Below are positions 1-8,991 of a stretch of 33,635 nucleotides of DNA, in pieces; the first letter of the stretch is position 1; the number at the start of each line of letters is the position of its first letter. Location of the stretch: contig JANQGU010000357.1 of assembly GCA_028282935.1 (NCBI GenBank), forward strand, positions 1 to 33,635, written 5' to 3'. Under the pieces are notes generated by a model. It did not search any database and was not told the DNA's origin. It saw nothing but the letters and a program-made list of their open reading frames with translations. The stretch comes from Kiloniellales bacterium (GTDB lineage Bacteria > Pseudomonadota > Alphaproteobacteria > Kiloniellales > JAKSBE01). A program made the position numbers and the translations under genes.

Positions 1-3000
1 AGGTGCTCGGCGCCGCGGCTGACCTGGCGCAGCAGGTCGGTGCGGCCGATCACCTCGTCGAGGGTCCGCGCGCCCAGGGACGCCAGGATCTCGCGGACCT
101 CCTCGGCCATGAAGGAGAAGAGGTTGACCACCTTCTCGGCGGTGCCGGTGAAGCGCTCGCGCAGCGCCGGATCCTGGGTGCAGACCCCGACCGGGCAGGT
201 GTTGGAGTGGCACTGGCGGACCATGATGCAGCCCATGGCGACCAGCGAGGCGGTGCCGACGCCGAACTCCTCGGCGCCCAGCATGGCCGCGATCACCACG
301 TCCCGGCCGGTCTTGATGCCGCCGTCGGTGCGCAGGCGGACCCGGTGCCGCAGGCGGTTCAGGGTCAGCACCTGGTGGACCTCGGCCAGGCCCATCTCCC
401 AGGGCACGCCGGCGAACTTGATCGAGGTCTGCGGGCTGGCGCCGGTGCCGCCGGAATGCCCCGAGACCAGGATCACGTCGGCCTTGGCCTTGGCGACGCC
501 GGCGGCGATCGTGCCGATGCCCGAGCGGGCGACCAGCTTGACGCAGACCTGGGCCTTGGGATTGATCTGCTTCAGGTCGTAGATCAGCTGCGCCAGGTCC
601 TCGATCGAGTAGATGTCGTGGTGCGGCGGCGGCGAGATCAGCATGACGCCCGGCGTCGAATGGCGCAGCTTGGCGATCATCTCGGTCACCTTGAAGCCGG
701 GCAGCTGGCCACCCTCGCCGGGCTTGGCGCCCTGGGCGACCTTGATCTCGATCTCGCGGCAGTTGTTCAGGTACTCGGCGGTGACGCCGAAGCGGCCGGA
801 GGCGATCTGCTTGATCGCCGAGTTCTCGTTGTCGCCGTTGGGATGCGGCTTGAAGCGCTTCGGATCCTCGCCGCCCTCGCCGGAGTCCGACTTGGCGCCG
901 ATCCGGTTCATGGCGATGTTGAGGACGCCGTGGGCCTCGGCGCTGAGCGCGCCCAGGGACATGCCGGGGGTGACGAAGCGCTTGCGGATCGCGGTGATCG
1001 GCTCGACCTCGTCGAGCTCCGCCGGCTCGGCCCGCTCGGTCCGGAAGTCCAGCAGGTCGCGCAGACTGACCGGCGGCTGGGCGCGCAGCCCGTCGGCGTA
1101 CTTCTTGTAGTTGGAATAGGAGTCCTTGGCGACCGCGCCCTGCAGGGTGTGGATCAGGTTGGCCTCCCAGCCGTGGCGCTCGCCGCCGCGGCGGTAGCGG
1201 TAGAAGCCGCCGACCGGCAGGGTGGTCACACCCTCGGTCCAGGCCTTGGTATGCAGCTCCAGCACCTTCTGCTGCAGGCCGGGCAGGCCGATGCCCGAGA
1301 TCCGGCTCTGCATCCCCGGGAAGTACTGGTCGACCATGGTGCGCGACAGGCCCAGGGCCTCGAAGTTGTAGCCGCCGCGGTAGGACGACAGCACCGAGAT
1401 GCCCATCTTCGACATGACCTTCAGCAGGCCGTCGTCGACCGCCTTGGTGTAGCGGTTGACGCAGTCCTCCAGCGACAGCTCCCCGAAGAGGCCGCGGCGA
1501 TGCCGGTCGGCGATGGATTCCTGGGCCAGGTAGGCGTTGACCGTGGTCGCGCCGACCCCGATCAGGACCGCGAAGTAGTGCACGTCCAGGCATTCGCCGG
1601 CGCGGACGTTGAGCGAGGCGAAGGTGCGCAGCTTCTGCTGCATCAGGTGCACGTGGACCGCGGCGGTCGCCAGGATCATCGGTATCGGCGCGGCGCCGGG
1701 GCCGATGTCGTCGTCGCTGATGATGACGTGGGTGGCGCCGCCGCGCACCGCGTCCTCGGCCTCCTGCTGGATCCGGTCGAGGCCGGCCTTGAGCGCGAAG
1801 TCGCCGCGCGCCGGATCGAAGCCGCAGGCGATCTCGACCACGGTCTCGCCCAGGTAGGCGCGCATGGCCGCGAACTCGGCGTTGGTCAGCACCGGCGAGT
1901 CGAGCTGCAGCAGCCGGCACTGGCTCTCATCCTCGTCGAGGATGTTGCCGAGGTTGCCGAGCCGGGTCTTCAGGGTCATGACCCGGCGCTCGCGCAGGGA
2001 GTCGATCGGCGGGTTGGTGACCTGGCTGAAGTCCTGCCGGAAGAAGTGGTGCAGCCCGCGGTAGCGGCCCGAGAGCACGGCCAGCGGCGTGTCGTCGCCC
2101 ATCGAGCCGATGGCCTCCTTGGCGTCCTCGACCATGGGATGGAGGATCAGCTCCAGGTCCTCCATGGTCAGGCCGTAGGTCAGCTGCCGGCGGCGCAGCT
2201 CCTCGCGCTCCAGCTCGGCCGGCTCGCCGTGGTCGGGGCGGATCAGGTCGTCGATCACCGTGATCCCCTTGGTCCAGCTGCCGTAGGGCGCCTGCTTCGC
2301 CAGGTGATCCTTGATCTCGTGGTCGTGGTAGAAGCGGCCTTCCTGGAGGTCGACGGCGATCATCTGGCCCGGCCCGACCCGGCCCTTCTCGACGATCCGG
2401 GTCTCGTCCAGGCGCACCATGCCGGTCTCCGAGCCGGCGAAGAGCAGGCCCTCGTCGGTGATGGTGTAGCGCAGCGGCCTGAGGCCGTTGCGGTCCAGCC
2501 CCGCCACCGCCCAGCGGCCGCCGAAGCCGCAGATCGCCGCCGGGCCGTCCCAGGGCTCCATGACCGCGTTGGAATAGCTGTAGAGGTCCTTCAGGTCCTG
2601 CGGGATGCTCCGGTTCTGCTCCCAGGCCTCGGGGATCAGCATGGCCTTGACCATGGGCAGGTCGCGCGCGGCCCGGACCATCAGCTCGAAGACGGCGTCC
2701 AGGGCCGCGGAATCCGAGGAGCCCGGCTGGACCACCGGCTTCAGGTCCTCGATCCGCTCGCCGAAGACCTCGTGGCCCAGGCGGCACTCGTGCGCCTTCA
2801 TCCAGTTGACGTTGCCCTTGAGGGTGTTGATCTCGCCGTTGTGGGCGAGCACCCGGAAAGGCTGGGCCAGCCACCAGGTCGGGAAGGTGTTGGTCGAGTA
2901 GCGCTGGTGGAAGATCGCGAAGTTGGAGACGAAGCGCTCGTCCAGCAGGTCCGGGTAGAAGGCGGTGAGCTGCTCGGCCAGGAACATGCCCTTGTAGATG

Positions 3001-3650
3001 ATCGAGCGGCAGGACAGCGAGCAGACGTAGAAGTCCTTGATCGACTCGCGCTCGGCCGCCTTCTCGATCCGGCGCCGGATGGTGTAGAGGTCGACCTCGA
3101 ACTGCCGGGCCGGGGTCTGCTTGACGTTGTCGACGATGATCTGCTCGATCTCGGGCCGGGTCGCGTTGGCCTTCTCGCCGATGATGTCGACGTTGATCGG
3201 CACCTGGCGCCAGCCGTAGATCCGGTAGCCGAAGTTCAGGATCTCGCGCTCGACGATGACCCGGCAGCGCTCCTGCGCGGCGTAGTCGGTGCGCGGCAGG
3301 AAGATCATGCCGACCGCGATCCGCCCGGGATGCGGCTCGAAGCCGCTGCGCGCGATGTGCGCGCGGAAGAAGTCCTGGGGGATCTGCAGGTGGATGCCGG
3401 CGCCGTCGCCGGTCTTGCCGTCGGCGTCGACGGCGCCGCGGTGCCAGACCGCCTTGAGGGCGTTGATGCCGGCCTCGACCACCTCGCGCCGCGGCTTGCC
3501 GTCGATCGAGGCGACCAGGCCGACGCCGCAGGCGTCGCGCTCGTGAGACGGGTCGTAGAGGCCCTCTGCAGCAAGCCGCGCGGCTTGCTGCGCCTGGTCC
3601 GAAACCGCCAGGGAGGAGGTTCGAGCCGCCGACCCTTTCAACTCATCCAT
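1..3650 (-). CDS. gltB: Glutamate synthase large (alpha) subunit, 3' end cut by window
   Basis: This is the large subunit of NADPH-dependent glutamate synthase (GOGAT). It releases ammonia from glutamine and adds it to 2-oxoglutarate, making two glutamates with GltD. The visible 1216 residues begin with a 40-residue propeptide followed by Cys41 in the sequence ERDACGVGL. Cys41 is the expected N-terminal nucleophile of the class II amidotransferase domain. The central and FMN-binding domains follow. Cys1141, Cys1147 and Cys1152 (C-x5-C-x4-C) match the family's [3Fe-4S] ligands. The family is about 1500 residues long, so roughly 300 residues (mainly the C-terminal GXGXG beta-helix domain) lie beyond the left edge. 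The ATG at 3650 is the only good start, because the ATG just upstream in the leader reaches a stop after six codons. It is the last gene of a gltD, DUF2059, gltB series. Confidence 0.97.
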   Translation of the reverse strand, partial: MDELKGSAARTSSLAVSDQAQQAARLAAEGLYDPSHERDACGVGLVASIDGKPRREVVEAGINALKAVWHRGAVDADGKTGDGAGIHLQIPQDFFRAHIARSGFEPHPGRIAVGMIFLPRTDYAAQERCRVIVEREILNFGYRIYGWRQVPINVDIIGEKANATRPEIEQIIVDNVKQTPARQFEVDLYTIRRRIEKAAERESIKDFYVCSLSCRSIIYKGMFLAEQLTAFYPDLLDERFVSNFAIFHQRYSTNTFPTWWLAQPFRVLAHNGEINTLKGNVNWMKAHECRLGHEVFGERIEDLKPVVQPGSSDSAALDAVFELMVRAARDLPMVKAMLIPEAWEQNRSIPQDLKDLYSYSNAVMEPWDGPAAICGFGGRWAVAGLDRNGLRPLRYTITDEGLLFAGSETGMVRLDETRIVEKGRVGPGQMIAVDLQEGRFYHDHEIKDHLAKQAPYGSWTKGITVIDDLIRPDHGEPAELEREELRRRQLTYGLTMEDLELILHPMVEDAKEAIGSMGDDTPLAVLSGRYRGLHHFFRQDFSQVTNPPIDSLRERRVMTLKTRLGNLGNILDEDESQCRLLQLDSPVLTNAEFAAMRAYLGETVVEIACGFDPARGDFALKAGLDRIQQEAEDAVRGGATHVIISDDDIGPGAAPIPMILATAAVHVHLMQQKLRTFASLNVRAGECLDVHYFAVLIGVGATTVNAYLAQESIADRHRRGLFGELSLEDCVNRYTKAVDDGLLKVMSKMGISVLSSYRGGYNFEALGLSRTMVDQYFPGMQSRISGIGLPGLQQKVLELHTKAWTEGVTTLPVGGFYRYRRGGERHGWEANLIHTLQGAVAKDSYSNYKKYADGLRAQPPVSLRDLLDFRTERAEPAELDEVEPITAIRKRFVTPGMSLGALSAEAHGVLNIAMNRIGAKSDSGEGGEDPKRFKPHPNGDNENSAIKQIASGRFGVTAEYLNNCREIEIKVAQGAKPGEGGQLPGFKVTEMIAKLRHSTPGVMLISPPPHHDIYSIEDLAQLIYDLKQINPKAQVCVKLVARSGIGTIAAGVAKAKADVILVSGHSGGTGASPQTSIKFAGVPWEMGLAEVHQVLTLNRLRHRVRLRTDGGIKTGRDVVIAAMLGAEEFGVGTASLVAMGCIMVRQCHSNTCPVGVCTQDPALRERFTGTAEKVVNLFSFMAEEVREILASLGARTLDEVIGRTDLLRQVSRGAEH

Positions 3651-3695
3651 GCTCAATCCTCATCTTGTTCCCAAAGGCGAACGGCCCGGCGGCGC

Positions 3696-4214
3696 TTACA
3701 TCGCCGGTGCGGCAAGTCCCCGTTGTTCGAAGGCGCCGCGGGTCTCGCGGACCGCCAGCTTGGTCGCATCGCCCAGCCATTCCGAGCCGATCTGCATCGG
3801 CCCGACAGCCAACTCGGCGACGTTGCTGACCCATTTCTGTCCGGTTGCCGTGCGATAGAAGGCAATCGACTCCTCGATCTCGCCGACACTGAGCTTCTCG
3901 CTGTAGTAGCGCACCATGCGCTCCAAGTAGTCCGCCTGATAGCGCCGCACCGCCGGCAATATCTCCTGACGCACCAGTTCCAGGGCCTCAGGCTCGCGGC
4001 CGGGGTTGGCCCGGCTCGCCAGGCTGTCGAGCAGCAGACTGGCGTCCCCGGTCAACGCCTCGGCGACGGCTTGGACCTTCATCACCTCCGCGAGCTCCCT
4101 GGCCTTCTCGAGCCTTGAATCATCCTGCGCGGCACCCGCCTGCGGAAGCCAGGCGGCCAGCAGCAGGGTCAGCGTCAAGGCTGGACCACGTGCCTTCACC
4201 ATCGCGCGGCGCAT
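3696..4214 (-). CDS. DUF2059 family exported protein
   Basis: The 172-residue product has a signal peptide (basic MRRAMVKARG, then a hydrophobic stretch, with likely cleavage after AGAA near residue 29). The mature part is helical and of DUF2059 type, with family-like segments such as YLERMVRYYSEKLS and EESIAFYRTATGQKW. No enzymatic function is established for the family, and members are usually periplasmic or membrane-associated helical proteins. The ATG at 4214 has GGGGAG six bases upstream, which favours it over the in-frame ATG at 4202 and over the longer reading frame from 4325. The gene lies between gltD and gltB on the same strand, 45 bases before gltB, so it is probably co-transcribed with them. 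Whether it has anything to do with glutamate synthase is unknown. Confidence 0.85.
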   Translation of the reverse strand: MRRAMVKARGPALTLTLLLAAWLPQAGAAQDDSRLEKARELAEVMKVQAVAEALTGDASLLLDSLASRANPGREPEALELVRQEILPAVRRYQADYLERMVRYYSEKLSVGEIEESIAFYRTATGQKWVSNVAELAVGPMQIGSEWLGDATKLAVRETRGAFEQRGLAAPAM

Positions 4215-4351
4215 AGCGTCTCCCCATTCCTGGTCAAGGACTCCGGCGTTCGGCACGTTTGTCGTTCCCACATGAGCCCGGCCAGCGCCACAAGACCGAG
4301 CAGCCGCCAGGCCTCCTCCGGCCAAACCTCCGGCTCCCGGCTGGGGCCCAT
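4196..4351 (-). CDS. Possible 51-residue small membrane peptide between gltD and the DUF2059 gene
   Basis: The ATG lies four bases after the gltD stop, with GGAG seven bases upstream. The frame ends 19 bases inside the DUF2059 gene, as expected for translationally coupled genes. The peptide has one hydrophobic segment (AWRLLGLVALAGLMW, about residues 14-28) flanked by acidic and basic residues. The first 28 codons have mostly G or C at the third position, as in neighbouring genes. The last codons do not. I recognise no family. It could equally be chance reading of spacer DNA, so this is a weak call. Confidence 0.3.
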   Translation of the reverse strand: MGPSREPEVWPEEAWRLLGLVALAGLMWERQTCRTPESLTRNGETLCAARW

Positions 4352-4355
4352 GCGC

Positions 4356-5807
4356 TCACTCCGCCGCCACGGCCGGCACGGCATCGCCGGCGGTCTTGGC
4401 CGTCAGGTACTTGTGGATCGAGGCGGCGGCATCGCGGCCGTCGCGGATCGCCCAGACCACGAGGGAGGCGCCGCGCACGATGTCGCCGGCGGCGAAGACG
4501 CCCTCCATCTCGGTCATCATGGTCTTGAAGGAGATGCCGAGCGTGCCCCAGCGGGTCACCGGCAGCTCCGGCGCGTCGAAGAGCTTCGGCAGGTCCTCCG
4601 GGTCGAAGCCCAGGGCCTTGAGCACCAGGTCGGCCTCGACCGTGAAGCTGGAGCCCTCGATGACCTGCGGCGTCTGGCGGCCGGTCGCGTCGGCGACGCC
4701 CAGATGGACCTTGGCGGCTCGCACCGCGGTCACCGCGTCGTCGCCGAGAAAGGCCTCGGGCGCGGCGAGCCAGACGAACTCGACGCCCTCCTCCTCGGCA
4801 TGCTTCACCTCGCGCTGCGAGCCCGGCATGTTGGCCCGGTCGCGGCGGTAGAGGCACTTGACCGACTTGGCGCCCTGGCGCACCGCGGTGCGCACGCAGT
4901 CCATGGCGGTGTCGCCGCCGCCGATGACCACGACGTTCTTGCCCGCCGCGTCCAGCCGGCCGTCGTCGAAGGCCGGCACGGCATCGCCCAGGCCCTTGCG
5001 GTTGGAGGCGGTCAGGTAGTCGAGCGCCGGAACGACGTTCTTCAGGCCGACCCCGGGCAGCTTGATGTCGCGGTCCTTGTAGACGCCGGTCGCGATCAGC
5101 ACCGCGTCGTGGCGCTGGCGCAGATCCTCGAGGCTGGCGTCACGGCCGACCTCGAAATCGAGCCGGTAGGTGACCCCGGAGTCGCCGATCAGCTTGGCCC
5201 GGCGCTGGACCACCGGCTTCTCCAGCTTGAAGTTCGGAATGCCGTAGATCAGCAGACCGCCGACCCGGTCGTAGCGGTCGTAGACCGTCACCTGATAGCC
5301 GCGCCGCCGCAGCTCCTCGGCGCAGGCCAGACCGGCCGGTCCGGCGCCGACGATGCCGACCGACTGTTCCAGCTCGCGGGCCGGTTCGACCGGCTTGACC
5401 CAGCCCTCGGCCCAGGCGGTCTCGGTGATGTAGGTCTCCACCGCGCCGATGGTCACCGTGCCGTGGCCGGACTGCTCGATCACGCAGTTGCCTTCGCAGA
5501 GCCGGTCCTGGGGACAGATCCGGCCGCAGATCTCCGGGAAGTTGTTGGTCGCCTGGCTGACCTCGTAGGCTTCCTCCAGGCGGCCTTCGGCGGTCAGCAT
5601 CAGCCAATCCGGAATGTTGTTCTGGACCGGGCAATGGACCTGGCAGAAGGGCACGCCGCATTGCGAGCAGCGGCCGGCCTGGTCGGCGGCGCTGTCCGGG
5701 TCGAAGCGGTCGTAGATCTCCTGGAAGTCCTGCGCGCGCAAGGCGGCCTCGCGCTTCTCGGGCATGTGGTGCCCGCGCTCGACGAACTTCAGCATCCGCT
5801 TGGCCAT
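4356..5807 (-). CDS. gltD: Glutamate synthase small (beta) subunit
   Basis: This 483-residue flavoprotein takes electrons from NADPH and passes them through Fe-S centres to the FMN of GltB. Two cysteine clusters (Cys47, 50, 55, 59 and Cys94, 98, 104, 108) match the two [4Fe-4S] sites of the family. The FAD-binding GAGPAG motif is at residues 154-159, and the NADPH-binding IGGGDTAMD follows from about 295. Length is normal. The ATG at 5807 has GGAGG ten bases upstream, a slightly long spacing. In-frame Met5 and Met15 are less supported. It is the first gene of the minus-strand series, so its upstream region (5808-6076) probably carries the promoter. The order gltD before gltB, with other DNA between, differs from the adjacent gltBD of E. 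coli. Confidence 0.97.
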   Translation of the reverse strand: MAKRMLKFVERGHHMPEKREAALRAQDFQEIYDRFDPDSAADQAGRCSQCGVPFCQVHCPVQNNIPDWLMLTAEGRLEEAYEVSQATNNFPEICGRICPQDRLCEGNCVIEQSGHGTVTIGAVETYITETAWAEGWVKPVEPARELEQSVGIVGAGPAGLACAEELRRRGYQVTVYDRYDRVGGLLIYGIPNFKLEKPVVQRRAKLIGDSGVTYRLDFEVGRDASLEDLRQRHDAVLIATGVYKDRDIKLPGVGLKNVVPALDYLTASNRKGLGDAVPAFDDGRLDAAGKNVVVIGGGDTAMDCVRTAVRQGAKSVKCLYRRDRANMPGSQREVKHAEEEGVEFVWLAAPEAFLGDDAVTAVRAAKVHLGVADATGRQTPQVIEGSSFTVEADLVLKALGFDPEDLPKLFDAPELPVTRWGTLGISFKTMMTEMEGVFAAGDIVRGASLVVWAIRDGRDAAASIHKYLTAKTAGDAVPAVAAE

Positions 5808-5885
5808 GCAGTCCCATCCTCCAGCTTGTTCTTCCCGCGCCGCTTGACCCCGCGGGTTGTCGTCACTGTACCGTCAGCCCGGCCG

Positions 5886-5929
5886 GCGCCCGACAGCCGG
5901 CACCCGACAGCCAAGCACCCGACACAGGG
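5886..5929. repeat. Three tandem 14/15-bp units in the gltD-uppP spacer
   Basis: Three successive units at 5886-5899, 5900-5914 and 5915-5929 share the core CCCGACA, with GCRCCCGACAGCC in the first two. They lie in the gltD leader region, 79-122 bases upstream of the gltD start. No function can be inferred. Confidence 0.6.
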
Positions 5930-5980
5930 GCCTGCGTTGTACCGCCAGATCACCAGGAAAAGCGAGCGAAAAACGCTCAA

Positions 5981-6001
5981 TAGGTCAATTATTATGACCT
6001 A
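5981..6001. promoter_or_regulatory. Perfect inverted repeat, probable operator between divergent gltD and uppP
   Basis: TAGGTCA at 5981-5987 and TGACCTA at 5995-6001 form a perfect 7-bp inverted repeat around an AT-only 7-bp spacer (ATTATTA). It sits in the most AT-rich part of this window's left half, between the divergent genes. That is the layout of a dimeric regulator's binding site. The AT-rich centre recalls Lrp/AsnC-type sites, and Lrp controls gltBD in E. coli, but the regulator here is unknown. Apart from this repeat and the tandem units at 5886-5929, I see nothing firm in the 383-base gap 5808-6190 except a TATGAT -10-like hexamer near 6048 facing uppP. Confidence 0.5.
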
Positions 6002-6190
6002 AATTTTACAAGAACCTCGGGATCGCCGCAAGGCCAATTCTTGCCGCTATGATGGGCTTCACAATATCGTCTCGATTTGAGACTAATTGCCGTCTGGGCT
6101 TCCTTCCTGTCGCAGGCTATAAGCGGGCGCTGCCACGTGCCGGCAGACAATCCGGCCCGAGAGAACCGGCCCAGGAGGGGGCTGCTACCC

Positions 6191-7018
6191 GTGCAATTGC
6201 TGCAAATCCTGATCCTGTCGCTGGTCCAGGGCCTGACCGAGTTCCTGCCGATCAGCTCCTCGGGCCACCTGATCCTGGTGCCGCTCTTCACCGGCTGGGA
6301 CGACCAGGGGCTCGCGATCGACGTGGCGGCCCACGTCGGAACCCTGCTGGCCGTCCTGATCTATTTCTGGCGCGACGTCCTGCGCATGCTGCTCGGCCTC
6401 GGCCGCCTGCTGACCGGACGCCTGGACGGCGGCGGGCGCCTTGCCCTGCTGCTGCTGCTGGGCACCTTGCCGGCCCTGGCCGTCGGCTTCCTGATCGACC
6501 AGTACTTCGGCGGGCCGCCGCGCTCGCCGCTGATCGTGGCCCTGGCCCTGATCGGCTTCGGCATCGCGATGTTCCTGGCCGATCGGATCGGCATGACCAT
6601 CCGCAAGGTCGACCATATCGGCATCGGCCACGCCCTGGTGATCGGCTGCGCCCAGGTCCTGGCGATCATCTTCCCGGGCACCAGCCGCTCGGGCATCACC
6701 ATGACCGCGGCGCGGGTCCTCGGCTACGAGCGCACCGAGGCGGCCCGCTTCTCCTTCCTGCTGTCGATTCCGGCGATCTCGGCCGCGGGCATCTGGCAGG
6801 GCTGGAAGCTCTACCAGGTCGGCGACACCTCGATCATCAACGACGCGCTGCTGACCGTCGCCTTCTGCGCGCTGGCCGGCTTCCTCGCGATCGCGATCAT
6901 CATGGCCTGGCTGAAGCGGGCCGGCTTCGGCCCCTTCGTGGTCTACCGCCTGCTTCTGGGCGGCTTCCTGCTGTGGCTGATCTACAGCGGCCAGATCGGC
7001 GGCGCAGCCGCGGGCTGA
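6191..7018 (+). CDS. uppP: Undecaprenyl-diphosphate phosphatase
   Basis: This integral membrane enzyme of the BacA/UppP family removes a phosphate from undecaprenyl diphosphate. It regenerates the lipid carrier for peptidoglycan and other envelope polymers and gives bacitracin tolerance. The GTG at 6191 gives a 275-residue protein of normal length. It follows GGAGG at suitable spacing, while the longer frame from 6077 adds an unlikely hydrophilic extension. Two family motifs are visible: QGLTEFLPISSSGH at residues 13-26 (with the glutamate-rich active-site motif) and PGTSRSG at 162-168. Several hydrophobic membrane segments follow. It stands alone, divergent from gltD and convergent with the NDUFA9-like gene. 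Confidence 0.95.
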   Translation: MQLLQILILSLVQGLTEFLPISSSGHLILVPLFTGWDDQGLAIDVAAHVGTLLAVLIYFWRDVLRMLLGLGRLLTGRLDGGGRLALLLLLGTLPALAVGFLIDQYFGGPPRSPLIVALALIGFGIAMFLADRIGMTIRKVDHIGIGHALVIGCAQVLAIIFPGTSRSGITMTAARVLGYERTEAARFSFLLSIPAISAAGIWQGWKLYQVGDTSIINDALLTVAFCALAGFLAIAIIMAWLKRAGFGPFVVYRLLLGGFLLWLIYSGQIGGAAAG

Positions 7019-7027
7019 GCCGGGATC

Positions 7028-7041
7028 GCGCCAGAGGGCGC
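7028..7041. terminator. Weak hairpin between convergent uppP and the NDUFA9-like gene
   Basis: GCGCC and GGCGC pair around an AGAG loop ten bases after the uppP stop. It is short and has no T run. It is listed because it lies in the 40-base convergent gap where a terminator is expected. Confidence 0.3.
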
Positions 7042-7058
7042 TGCGCCGGGAGGGGCGG

Positions 7059-8006
7059 TCAGGCGGCGAGCGGGCTGACCCGGCCGCCCGGGCAGTAGCG
7101 CTGCAGGTAGGTCGGCAGGATCAGCTCGGGATGGGTCGCCTCGATCCCGAGATCGGCCAGGGTCAGGGCCTCGGCGGCGACCACGTTGTCGCTCTTCAAC
7201 AGGCGCACCTGATCCCGGGTCAGGGGCGGCGTCGGCAGCCATTCGAGGACAGCGCCCTGCAGGCTGGCCAGGGCGAAGGGCAGCGGCAGCAGCAGGCGCC
7301 GGCGCCGGATCTGCCGCAGCAGCAGCTCCATCAGCTCCTTGAAGCTGTAGACCTGGGGTCCGCCCAGCTCATAGACCTGGCCGCGGCAGGCGGGATCGGA
7401 CAGGGCCTTGACCACGGCGTCGGCGACGTTGCCGACGAAGACCGGCTGGAACCGAGTCTTGCCGCCGCCGATCAGAGGCAGGGCCGGCGACAGCCGCGCC
7501 ATGGCGGCGAAGCGGTTGAAGAAATCGTCCTCCGGACCGAAGACGATGCTCGGCCGCAGCACGACCGCCTGGGGGAAGCTGCTGCGCACCGCCATCTCCG
7601 CCGCGCCCTTGGAGCGGGCGTATTCGGCTTCGCCCCGAAGGTCGGCGCCGATCGCCGAGACCTGGACCAGGTCGCGGACGGCGGCCGCCTCGGCCGCGCG
7701 GGCGACGTTCGCCGCGCCTTCGGCATGCACGTCCTTGAAGGTCTGCCGGCCGCGCTCGAAGAGGATGCCGACCAGGTTGACGACGGCGTCCGCGCCCTCG
7801 ACCGCGGCCCCGACCCGCTCGGCGTCCTGGATCGGCGCCCGCAGCGGCGTGATCTGGCCGACGTCCCCCAGCGGCTTCAGAAAGGCGGCGCGCCGCGGAT
7901 GCCGGACCGCCGCCCGGATCACCCAGCCCTCGCGCGCCAGGCGTCCGACCACGTAGCGGCCCAGGAAACCCGACGCCCCAAAGACGGTTGCCACGCGTGT
8001 CGTCAT
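7059..8006 (-). CDS. NAD(P)-binding protein of the complex I NDUFA9-like / atypical SDR family
   Basis: The 315-residue protein begins with a Rossmann fold (VATVFGASGFLGRYV, GxxGxxG at residues 10-16). It carries further atypical short-chain dehydrogenase features: VNLVGILFERG, VQVSAIGAD, a Tyr-x3-Lys-like YARSKG, and LRPSIVFGPEDDFFNRFA. The last run is characteristic of the NDUFA9-like family related to a complex I accessory subunit. Bacterial members are thought to bind NAD(P)H in or near the respiratory chain, but the reaction is not established. The ATG at 8006 has GGGGAC upstream at good spacing. The reading frame stays open to 8336 but crosses the tRNA gene on the other strand, so the longer form is unlikely. 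Confidence 0.85.
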   Translation of the reverse strand: MTTRVATVFGASGFLGRYVVGRLAREGWVIRAAVRHPRRAAFLKPLGDVGQITPLRAPIQDAERVGAAVEGADAVVNLVGILFERGRQTFKDVHAEGAANVARAAEAAAVRDLVQVSAIGADLRGEAEYARSKGAAEMAVRSSFPQAVVLRPSIVFGPEDDFFNRFAAMARLSPALPLIGGGKTRFQPVFVGNVADAVVKALSDPACRGQVYELGGPQVYSFKELMELLLRQIRRRRLLLPLPFALASLQGAVLEWLPTPPLTRDQVRLLKSDNVVAAEALTLADLGIEATHPELILPTYLQRYCPGGRVSPLAA

Positions 8007-8089
8007 CGGTAAGTCCCCGTTTCCTTGCGGCGTGATCCGCCACCGCGCCGCTTCCATCTCGGCGGTTATACCGCAGGGCGGCGGGCCTT

Positions 8090-8113
8090 TGACAAGCCTG
8101 CTGACAAGCCTGT
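8090..8113. repeat. Tandem 12-bp duplication upstream of the tRNA gene
   Basis: TGACAAGCCTGC at 8090-8101 is followed directly by TGACAAGCCTGT at 8102-8113, one base different. It lies in the spacer between the NDUFA9-like gene and tRNA-Leu. The TTGACA-like sequence in each copy (TTGACA in the first, CTGACA in the second) may be coincidental. Confidence 0.6.
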
Positions 8114-8160
8114 TCGGGGCGGCGCAGACAAAGTTCTGCACCATCTTGCGTGCCAGGCGC

Positions 8161-8189
8161 TTGACAGGCGCCCGCCGTCGTGGGAAAGC
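8161..8189 (+). promoter_or_regulatory. Possible promoter of tRNA-Leu and RNase D
   Basis: A perfect TTGACA lies at 8161-8166. Seventeen bases on, at 8184-8189, is GAAAGC, a poor -10 match. This would start transcription about eight bases before the tRNA at 8204. The position is right, but the -10 element is weak. Confidence 0.4.
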
Positions 8190-8203
8190 GAGCGCCTGCT
8201 TAG

Positions 8204-8290
8204 GCCCAGGTGGCGGAATTGGTAGACGCGCAGGCTTCAGGTGCCTGTGGGGGCAACCCCGTGGAGGTTCGAGTCCTCTCCTGGGCACCA
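8204..8290 (+). tRNA. tRNA-Leu (anticodon CAG)
   Basis: A complete class II tRNA. The 7-bp acceptor stem is GCCCAGG with CCTGGGC. The D-arm contains GGTAGACGC. The anticodon stem CAGGC/GCCTG encloses the loop TTCAGGT with anticodon CAG at 8238-8240. A long variable arm (GGGG-CAA-CCCC) and a T-arm with GGTTCGAGTCC follow. The 3' CCA is encoded at 8288-8290. It reads CTG, by far the commonest leucine codon in these genes. Confidence 0.97.
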
Positions 8291-8343
8291 TCGCTTCGGG
8301 CGATGGTGCGATCATCGAGGCCGGCGTAAGGTCCACGAAGCCT

Positions 8344-8955
8344 TTGTCCTTCGTTCTTCATCAAGACGATCTCCCGGAAGACGTCGAGTTCGGCGACGCC
8401 ATCGCCGTCGACACCGAGACCATGGGCCTGAACCTGTCGCGGGATCGCCTCTGCCTGATCCAGCTTTCCACCGGCGACGGCAGCAGCCACCTGGTCCAGC
8501 TGCGCAAGGGGTCCTATGCCGCGCCCCGGCTCAAGGCCGTCCTGAGCGACCCGAAGCGGCTGAAGATCTTCCACTTCGCGCGTTTCGACCTGGCGGCGCT
8601 GCAGCGCTACCTGGAGATCGACTGCCGGCCGGTCTACTGCACGCGGACGGCCTCGCTCATGATCCGCACCTATACCGACCGGCACGGCCTGAAGGACCTC
8701 TGCCGGGAGCTGCTGGGCGTCGAGATCTCCAAGCAGCAGCAGTCCTCAGACTGGGGGGCCGCGACCCTGAGCGAGGAGCAGCTGCGCTACGCGGCCGCCG
8801 ATGTCCTCTATCTCCACCGCCTGAAAGAGGTCCTGGACGGCATGCTGGCCCGGGAAGGACGGCGCGAACTGGCGCAGGCCGCCTTCGACTTTCTCCCGGC
8901 GCGCGCGGCCCTGGACCTTGCGGGTTGGGAGAATGTGGATATATTCGCCCATTAA
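8344..8955 (+). CDS. rnd: Short ribonuclease D (DEDDy 3'-5' exoribonuclease)
   Basis: The 203-residue protein is a 3'-5' exonuclease of the DEDD family with only the catalytic domain, lacking the C-terminal HRDC domains of E. coli RNase D. Motif I is DTET (Asp23, Glu25), motif II is FHFARFD (Asp82), and motif III is YAAAD (Tyr149, Asp153), so the catalytic set is complete and of DEDDy type. The likely role is trimming structured RNA 3' ends, including tRNA precursors. There is no ATG near the beginning. The TTG at 8344 gives the usual length of alphaproteobacterial short RNase D, with AAGG about 12 bases upstream. The open frame continues upstream through the tRNA, which cannot be coding. The gene begins 53 bases after the tRNA and may share its transcript. 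Confidence 0.88.
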   Translation: MSFVLHQDDLPEDVEFGDAIAVDTETMGLNLSRDRLCLIQLSTGDGSSHLVQLRKGSYAAPRLKAVLSDPKRLKIFHFARFDLAALQRYLEIDCRPVYCTRTASLMIRTYTDRHGLKDLCRELLGVEISKQQQSSDWGAATLSEEQLRYAAADVLYLHRLKEVLDGMLAREGRRELAQAAFDFLPARAALDLAGWENVDIFAH

Positions 8956-8991
8956 GGTTTGGTTAACGGACCGGCAGAAAACCGCGCGCAC

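Noticed and set aside
3-4118. A 1371-codon open frame on the plus strand opposite gltB
   Set aside because: It is the exact antisense of gltB, whose third positions are nearly all G or C, so stop codons are rare in the mirrored frame. The product has no recognisable domain, whereas gltB has all its motifs. It also runs through the DUF2059 gene.
8032-8343. Upstream extension of the RNase D frame
   Set aside because: It reads through the entire tRNA-Leu gene, which is structurally complete, so it cannot be translated as part of the protein.
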